Shown piece by piece: positions 35,610 through 41,328 of a stretch of DNA of 41,328 nucleotides. How positions within the stretch are numbered: position 1 is the stretch's first letter; each line of letters opens with the position of its first letter. The DNA comes from Anaerolineae bacterium (GTDB taxonomy: Bacteria > Chloroflexota > Anaerolineae > B4-G1 > SLSP01): positions 1 to 41,328 of the forward strand of contig JAFGFI010000223.1 in NCBI GenBank assembly GCA_016931185.1, written 5' to 3'. Below the pieces are notes generated by a model. That model had not been told where the DNA came from, did not search any database, and saw only the letters and a program-made list of their open reading frames with translations. The position numbers were made by a program, and so were the translations under genes.

Positions 35610-36817
35610 TAATGCATTTGCGTGACCCGCGTTGGAGCGGGGCCTTATTTTACTTTGGATTGTGGGCTTCCTACGGGAGTTACGGCCCATTTCTCAACGT
35701 CTATTTTGCCGATCGGGGCATAACCGGCTTTCAGATCGGGTTATTGTCGGCCATTTCTCCTTTGACCGCTCTGATATTCGGTCCGCTGCTCTCGGCATTG
35801 GCAGATCGCCGGCATTGGCAGAAGCGCATGTTACTCTTATCCATATTGAGTGGGGTCGTAACGTTGCTGTTGCTGATGTTACCTATGCCATTTGGTTTGT
35901 TAGCTTTCATCGTGCTGCTGCGTTCTGTATCCTCAAGTCCAATGATGCCCATTGCCGACGGCCTAATTGTACGTATGGCGGCACGCCATCATATTGACTA
36001 CGGGCGATTGCGTCTGTGGGGATCGTTGAGTTTTGCCCTGTTCACGATAGGTTGTGGCGCGCTGTGGGAGCAATGGGGATTTAATGCAATGTTTATCACG
36101 GCAGCCGGATTGTCACTTTTTGTTTTGTTAGCCGCGTTACTATTGGAATTCAAGGCACCGGTCGTCGTCCCCACTGTTATGGGTACGACGACACCCACTG
36201 ACGCAACCCTACTGTATCCTGCGTTTAATCCATATCGTGATCGAGCATTGGTCGCGTTGCTCATTGCTATGTTCCTTGTGGGGATTGCGGAGGGGATGTA
36301 CGGGACTTTCTCCGGTGTTTATATGGATCATTTGGGAGGGGGCGAGACCCTGGTCGGCACGCTGTTTGGTCTCTCCGCACTTTGCGAGCTGCCCGTGATG
36401 CATTATAGTGGTACAATCTTTCGTAAGTTGGGCAAATCTGTAACGGTCTTGCTGGCTTACGGGTTAGTGGGCATATCCCTAATCGGTTTTGCGCTCTCGC
36501 GCTGGCCGGTGATACTCCTGTTATTTGCGATGCTTAAAGGGGTGGGCTTTGCCCTCTACTTTGTCGGCAACGTTAGTTTGGTAGATGAACGCGCTCCCGA
36601 ATCCTGGACTTCTACCCTGCAATCGTTGATGACGGCGGCATCACGGGGCCTCGCACCTTTGCTCACCGTTCCCCTGGCCGGCTGGCTGGCGGATTCCCAG
36701 GGATTGCCCGCCGTCTTCACCGGCGGTGGCCTCGCTGCACTGCTGGCGGCGGGAGTGATCGTGGGCGCGGTGGTGAGTGGAGCATTTAGGGACAAAGTTG
36801 AAATTCCAACAAGTTAG
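35576..36817 (+). CDS. Major facilitator superfamily transporter (MFS_1_like)
   Basis: A 413-residue protein with about twelve membrane helices. The first half has YFGLWASYGSYGPFLNVYFA, then ISPLTALIFGPLLSALADRR, whose loop matches the MFS motif A region. SSPMMPIADGLIVRMA is typical of the MFS_1_like/nucleoside-symporter subgroup. The substrate is unknown. ATG 35576 overlaps the glycosyltransferase gene by 34 nt and has AGGTG eleven bases upstream. ATG 35612, directly after that gene's stop, is an alternative that would remove 12 charged residues. The overlap implies coupled expression with the glycosyltransferase. Confidence 0.88.
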   Translation: MDTFWKRRTSVVMHLRDPRWSGALFYFGLWASYGSYGPFLNVYFADRGITGFQIGLLSAISPLTALIFGPLLSALADRRHWQKRMLLLSILSGVVTLLLLMLPMPFGLLAFIVLLRSVSSSPMMPIADGLIVRMAARHHIDYGRLRLWGSLSFALFTIGCGALWEQWGFNAMFITAAGLSLFVLLAALLLEFKAPVVVPTVMGTTTPTDATLLYPAFNPYRDRALVALLIAMFLVGIAEGMYGTFSGVYMDHLGGGETLVGTLFGLSALCELPVMHYSGTIFRKLGKSVTVLLAYGLVGISLIGFALSRWPVILLLFAMLKGVGFALYFVGNVSLVDERAPESWTSTLQSLMTAASRGLAPLLTVPLAGWLADSQGLPAVFTGGGLAALLAAGVIVGAVVSGAFRDKVEIPTS

Positions 36818-36836
36818 AGTATCCTAAGTATAGTGC

Positions 36837-36871
36837 GACAAGATACGAGTTACAAATTACGAGTTGTGGAA
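36837..36871 (+). repeat. Heptamer tandem repeat, locus B
   Basis: Units GACAAGA, TACGAGT, TACAAAT, TACGAGT and TGTGGAA run in phase in the gap before the CHAT gene. They are similar in sequence and period to locus A at 34350. Confidence 0.65.
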
Positions 36872-36933
36872 ATTCTTGTGGGTGATGTGTATCTCACCAG
36901 GTAACATACATTTAGCAATAATTCGGAGGTGCT

Positions 36934-38553
36934 ATGAGCGGCGTTCCCCCTTATCTGCATAATCAACTGATAGCTGTTCTCAATGAGTGTGGGACTTTTG
37001 ACAATCAGGAACACTTAGAAGCAGTATTCAACGATCCTCGGTTAAGAGTCTGGAAAAATAATGTGCCATCTGCCTCCACACGTGCAGCACGTGTACAGTT
37101 AATCGTTTCTACATTGATAGACGCTTGGGATACCCATGAACAAAACGGATTAGTGATGTTATTATTTGTACTCAAGGATCTGGCCCCTCCGGAAACAGCA
37201 TGTTATCGGCGTTTGGCAGACCTGGCTCCTCAGCTTGAACAGGCCATCATCAATGAACGGATCGCGGCTTGTGAACAAGATTTGAAACAGCTTCAAGAAC
37301 ATTTAGATCGCGGCTGGGCCGATCCTACTTATGGAGCGAACCGGAAGAAAGAGCTTAACGCGCAGATCGAGCGTTGGCAGAAAAGATTGGAAAAAACCCA
37401 GAAAGCGCCAGAGACAATCGTATCACAACGAGAAATTGTCGCATCTGAAGTGACTGCGGAAAAAGATACTTATACGGATTTTGAAGTTCATATTTCTCCC
37501 GCAAATACTGAGCCGGGGAAGTATAAGGTTAAGGCTGAATTGGGCGACGGCTCCACATTTACAGAACAACTCATTTTGGATGAGAAGTTACAGATCTTTA
37601 CTGGACAGATTAATAAAGCATACATTAGGGCTGAAACTCTCGCTGAAACGCAAACGGAGAAACGACTGCGTTTCCGTTTATGGATTGACAACGATGCGGC
37701 CGAACTTCACGCATTGGTATGGGAGCGACTACATTATCCTACTTCTGGGGGAGAGAGACGCTTAGCGACTTCCGCAGATCGGCCTTTTTCGCGCTATATC
37801 GGGCTCACACAAAGTGAACCTGGTCCGGTTACTGAGCGCCCCGCGCGGATGTTATTTGCCATTTCCAATCCCGCCAATCTTGAAAAGTATTCTCTCAAAT
37901 CACTCAACGTCGAACAAGAACTTAAGAATTTGATGGGTGCTTTGGGAGATCTTCATCAGCTCACAAATTTAGAAGTTACCGTGATGCCTGGACGTACTTC
38001 TATATCCAGCCCATTACTTACACAATTAGAGAATGCTGGATATCAAGTTCAGGACGGACCAACCACTATAGATAATGTTATTGATATGTTGGCGCGGGGG
38101 CAGGGTTATCATATCTTGCATTATCTAGGGCATGGACAATTCAATCGCCATCGCAATCAATCCGCACTATTTTTTGAGGATAGCATAGGTTCTGTTGAAC
38201 AGATTCGGGAAATGGAACTTGCGGGATGGTTGCAAGATGCCGGGCAATTGCCCCATCTAATCTTTCTGGCTGCCTGTGAAAGCGCAAAACGAGTTCCAGG
38301 TGAAAGAAACCCCTTTGTAGGTTTAGCGCCGCGATTGATCGCCGCCGGCGTTCCAGCGGTCGTAGCTATGCAAGATTTTCTACCTGTGGATGCGGCTCGA
38401 ATTCTAACCCATTACTTTTATCGTTCCTTACTGGATCACGGAATTGTAGATAAGGCGATGAATCAAACCCGCATGATGTTAGCCCGGAATAACACCGATC
38501 TTTGGAGTATCCCCGTGTTGTTTATGCGGCTTAAAGAGGGGCGGTTATTTTGA
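36934..38553 (+). CDS. CHAT-domain (caspase-like) protein with effector-associated-like N terminus
   Basis: A 539-residue cytoplasmic protein. The N-terminal 100 or so residues are helical (LHNQLIAVLNECGTFDNQEH and RLRVWKNNVPSASTRAARVQ). They look like the effector-associated adaptor domains that recruit partner proteins in bacterial conflict systems. A charged coiled coil (about 103-155) and a beta-rich region (about 175-300) follow. The C-terminal CHAT protease domain (about 305-535) has His400 in HYLGHG and Cys448 in FLAACES, the expected catalytic dyad. The family includes Gasdermin- and Craspase-linked proteases. No partner is encoded next to it: neighbours are an MFS transporter and a cell-wall enzyme. 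The start has CGGAGG upstream. Confidence 0.85.
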   Translation: MSGVPPYLHNQLIAVLNECGTFDNQEHLEAVFNDPRLRVWKNNVPSASTRAARVQLIVSTLIDAWDTHEQNGLVMLLFVLKDLAPPETACYRRLADLAPQLEQAIINERIAACEQDLKQLQEHLDRGWADPTYGANRKKELNAQIERWQKRLEKTQKAPETIVSQREIVASEVTAEKDTYTDFEVHISPANTEPGKYKVKAELGDGSTFTEQLILDEKLQIFTGQINKAYIRAETLAETQTEKRLRFRLWIDNDAAELHALVWERLHYPTSGGERRLATSADRPFSRYIGLTQSEPGPVTERPARMLFAISNPANLEKYSLKSLNVEQELKNLMGALGDLHQLTNLEVTVMPGRTSISSPLLTQLENAGYQVQDGPTTIDNVIDMLARGQGYHILHYLGHGQFNRHRNQSALFFEDSIGSVEQIREMELAGWLQDAGQLPHLIFLAACESAKRVPGERNPFVGLAPRLIAAGVPAVVAMQDFLPVDAARILTHYFYRSLLDHGIVDKAMNQTRMMLARNNTDLWSIPVLFMRLKEGRLF

Positions 38554-38584
38554 TATTTTCCTCTGTACGAACACAAGGTTATAA

Positions 38585-40216
38585 ATGTTTAATACCAAAA
38601 AACTTTTTGCCTTAGCCATTGCCTTGTTGATCGTCGCAGTCGCTGTTTTCGCGGGCGCGCTGTGGGTTTCGCACCGGCAACCGGCGGATACGATCTTTCC
38701 CGGTGTTGTTGTTCACGATCGGATATCCCTCATCCACGTTGATCTGGAGGGCCTGACGCAAGCACAAGCGGAAAAGGATCTTGTACAGGCATTTCCTGCG
38801 CCGGAGACACTGGCGATTACCCTGAAAGCTGCCGGTCAGCAATGGATACTCACGTGGGCCGAAGCGGGGCAAAGTTATGATTTTGCTGCTACCGCAGCCA
38901 CGGCCTACCGCGTAGGCCGGGAGACGCCGCGCCCGGAATGGGGCAAGACAGTTCAGGTTGACCCGGTGCTTATCCCTGCCGACCCGGCGCGGGTAACGGC
39001 ATATTTGGAGCAGCTCGCGCCCGCACTGTCTGCATCTCCCATTGACGCGCAATTGCAAATCGCGGGGGCAAACGTGGTCATGGTACCCGCGCAACCCGGG
39101 CAGGATTTAGATATCCCCGCCAGTACTGAGGCTATAGTGGCAGCTTTAGCACAGGGGACGGATACGGTCTCTCTTGTACTATCTACCACACTGCCACAGC
39201 GTACCGAGGTTGAACCCGCGTATAGCCATGCACAGGCGTTATTATCTCAATCTTTCGTACTGGTTGCCGAGGATCCGTTGTTTACAGCAGCCGACGGGAT
39301 AACCTTAGATGAGATTCTCGTCGCAGATGAGTCTCCCCTGCCGGCATTGGCTTATCACGCTACTTTCACGGCGACACCCGCGCAGGTTGCGGGATGGCTC
39401 GCCCCTCTTCCCAGATCGCAGGACATCCAATTGAACTTTAAGACCGCTGCAATATATGCCTGGCTTATGGAGATCGCGTCACAGGTGAATGGAAGACGCG
39501 AGTTAAATGTGGATACGACCCTGGTACAGGTTATGAGCGCGCTCAGGGTACAACAGCACCGGGCCAAGGCAAGCATCACGCATCCGGCTACTACCTATGT
39601 TGTTCAGCCAGGGGATACCCTGTCGCTCATTGCCTACAACCACCAGCTCCCAATGTGGCAATTGGTGAAAGCAAATTCCGATGTTGACCCCGGCGCGATT
39701 GACATCGGACAGGAGCTGGTAATTCCTTCGCTTGATGTTCTCTTCCCTCAGCCCATAATTCCCGATAAGCGCATTGAGATCAGCCTGGGGGAACAGAAGA
39801 TGCGTGTTTATGTGCAGGACCAGCAGGCTTTCACTTTCACCATTTCCAGTGGTATCTCCCGCACTCCCACCATCGCCGGACAGTATCAAGTCCTTTTTAA
39901 GGAAGAGAATGCCTTTGCCCGCCGCTGGAACCTGGATATGCCCTACTTTATGGGCATTTATGAAGAGGGCGATGGCTTCTACAACGGAATCCACGAACTG
40001 CCTATCACGGCTTCCGGTTGGCGACTTTCGCCGGGCGTTCTTGGTTGGCCCGCTTCGTTCGGCTGCATCATCCTTGACGAAGGCGATGCCGAAACCCTTT
40101 TCCGGTGGGCCGAGGTCGGCACACTGGTGCGTGTTATGGGCTATGCTCCCGGTACACCTACATGGCAACAGACCCTCGCCGACCTCGCGCCGCTAGAGAC
40201 AGAGGAGGACGAGTGA
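38585..40216 (+). CDS. L,D-transpeptidase (YkuD) with LysM and peptidoglycan-binding-like domains
   Basis: A 543-residue envelope protein anchored by one N-terminal helix (about 7-28). The following 300 residues hold PG_binding_4/VanW-type modules, then a LysM domain at about 336-380 (YVVQPGDTLSLIAYNHQLP). The YkuD catalytic domain covers about 395-520. Its His470 (GIHELP) and Cys494 (ASFGCIIL) fit the family motif. The usual Ser-His-Gly-Cys is Ser-Phe-Gly-Cys here, and the spacing between His and the S-x-G-C block is 20 residues. Family enzymes form 3-3 peptidoglycan cross-links or attach proteins to the wall. It follows the CHAT gene by 31 bp. Confidence 0.85.
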   Translation: MFNTKKLFALAIALLIVAVAVFAGALWVSHRQPADTIFPGVVVHDRISLIHVDLEGLTQAQAEKDLVQAFPAPETLAITLKAAGQQWILTWAEAGQSYDFAATAATAYRVGRETPRPEWGKTVQVDPVLIPADPARVTAYLEQLAPALSASPIDAQLQIAGANVVMVPAQPGQDLDIPASTEAIVAALAQGTDTVSLVLSTTLPQRTEVEPAYSHAQALLSQSFVLVAEDPLFTAADGITLDEILVADESPLPALAYHATFTATPAQVAGWLAPLPRSQDIQLNFKTAAIYAWLMEIASQVNGRRELNVDTTLVQVMSALRVQQHRAKASITHPATTYVVQPGDTLSLIAYNHQLPMWQLVKANSDVDPGAIDIGQELVIPSLDVLFPQPIIPDKRIEISLGEQKMRVYVQDQQAFTFTISSGISRTPTIAGQYQVLFKEENAFARRWNLDMPYFMGIYEEGDGFYNGIHELPITASGWRLSPGVLGWPASFGCIILDEGDAETLFRWAEVGTLVRVMGYAPGTPTWQQTLADLAPLETEEDE

Positions 40217-40220
40217 CAAG

Positions 40221-41328
<1,108 letters not shown>

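Noticed and set aside
39503..40168. 221-codon minus-strand open frame inside the L,D-transpeptidase gene
   Set aside because: The plus frame contains LysM and YkuD motifs; the antisense frame has none.

Overview
The window looks like a chromosomal segment from a Chloroflexota bacterium, most likely of the Anaerolineae type. This is an inference from style, not from a marker-gene tree. Supporting signs are a solute-binding lipoprotein with a long VTKE-repeat linker, a large GT-C-like membrane protein with an extracytoplasmic tail, a secreted protein with two FGYPxTE repeats, a CHAT-domain protein with an effector-associated-like N terminus, and 7-nt tandem repeats between genes. Base composition is roughly balanced. 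I found no tRNA, rRNA, CRISPR array, transposase or phage gene.

Layout. Positions 123-2858 encode a membrane protein. Positions 2939-10188 form a co-directional carbohydrate catabolic cluster: TIM-barrel sugar epimerase, ADP-ribosylglycohydrolase fused to beta-sandwich domains, GH140/apiosidase-like hydrolase, choline-kinase-like phosphotransferase, UroD-family protein and Gfo/Idh oxidoreductase. Positions 10216-16547 hold a MacAB-like export system: a strong promoter, a 21-bp perfect leader hairpin, a lipoprotein adaptor, a double-FtsX permease and two ATPases, one carrying an AbrB-like tail. A NarL-type two-component system converges on it (16549-18584, minus strand). Divergently come trmD, an ECF sigma factor overlapping trmD, and a small overlapping ORF.

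Positions 20532-24872 hold an Opp/Dpp-type binding protein and two ATPases, with no permease genes; a two-hairpin repeat lies in the gap. Next are a hybrid histidine kinase with its response regulator (25117-27542), a 59-aa protein, a second full repeat copy and the secreted FGYPxTE protein. Minus-strand metabolic genes follow: glutamate dehydrogenase, aminotransferase and sugar nucleotidyltransferase. The right end (33177-41328, plus) holds a site-2 protease, an HD-domain protein, a glycosyltransferase, an MFS transporter, the CHAT protein, an L,D-transpeptidase and the start of priA, with heptamer repeats in three of the gaps.

The points most worth a second look are the two-hairpin intergenic repeat whose copy differences keep the stems paired, the ABC ATPase/AbrB fusion, the solitary CHAT protein, the promoter-plus-palindrome leader of the exporter operon, the heptamer repeats, and the oligopeptide ABC locus without permeases.
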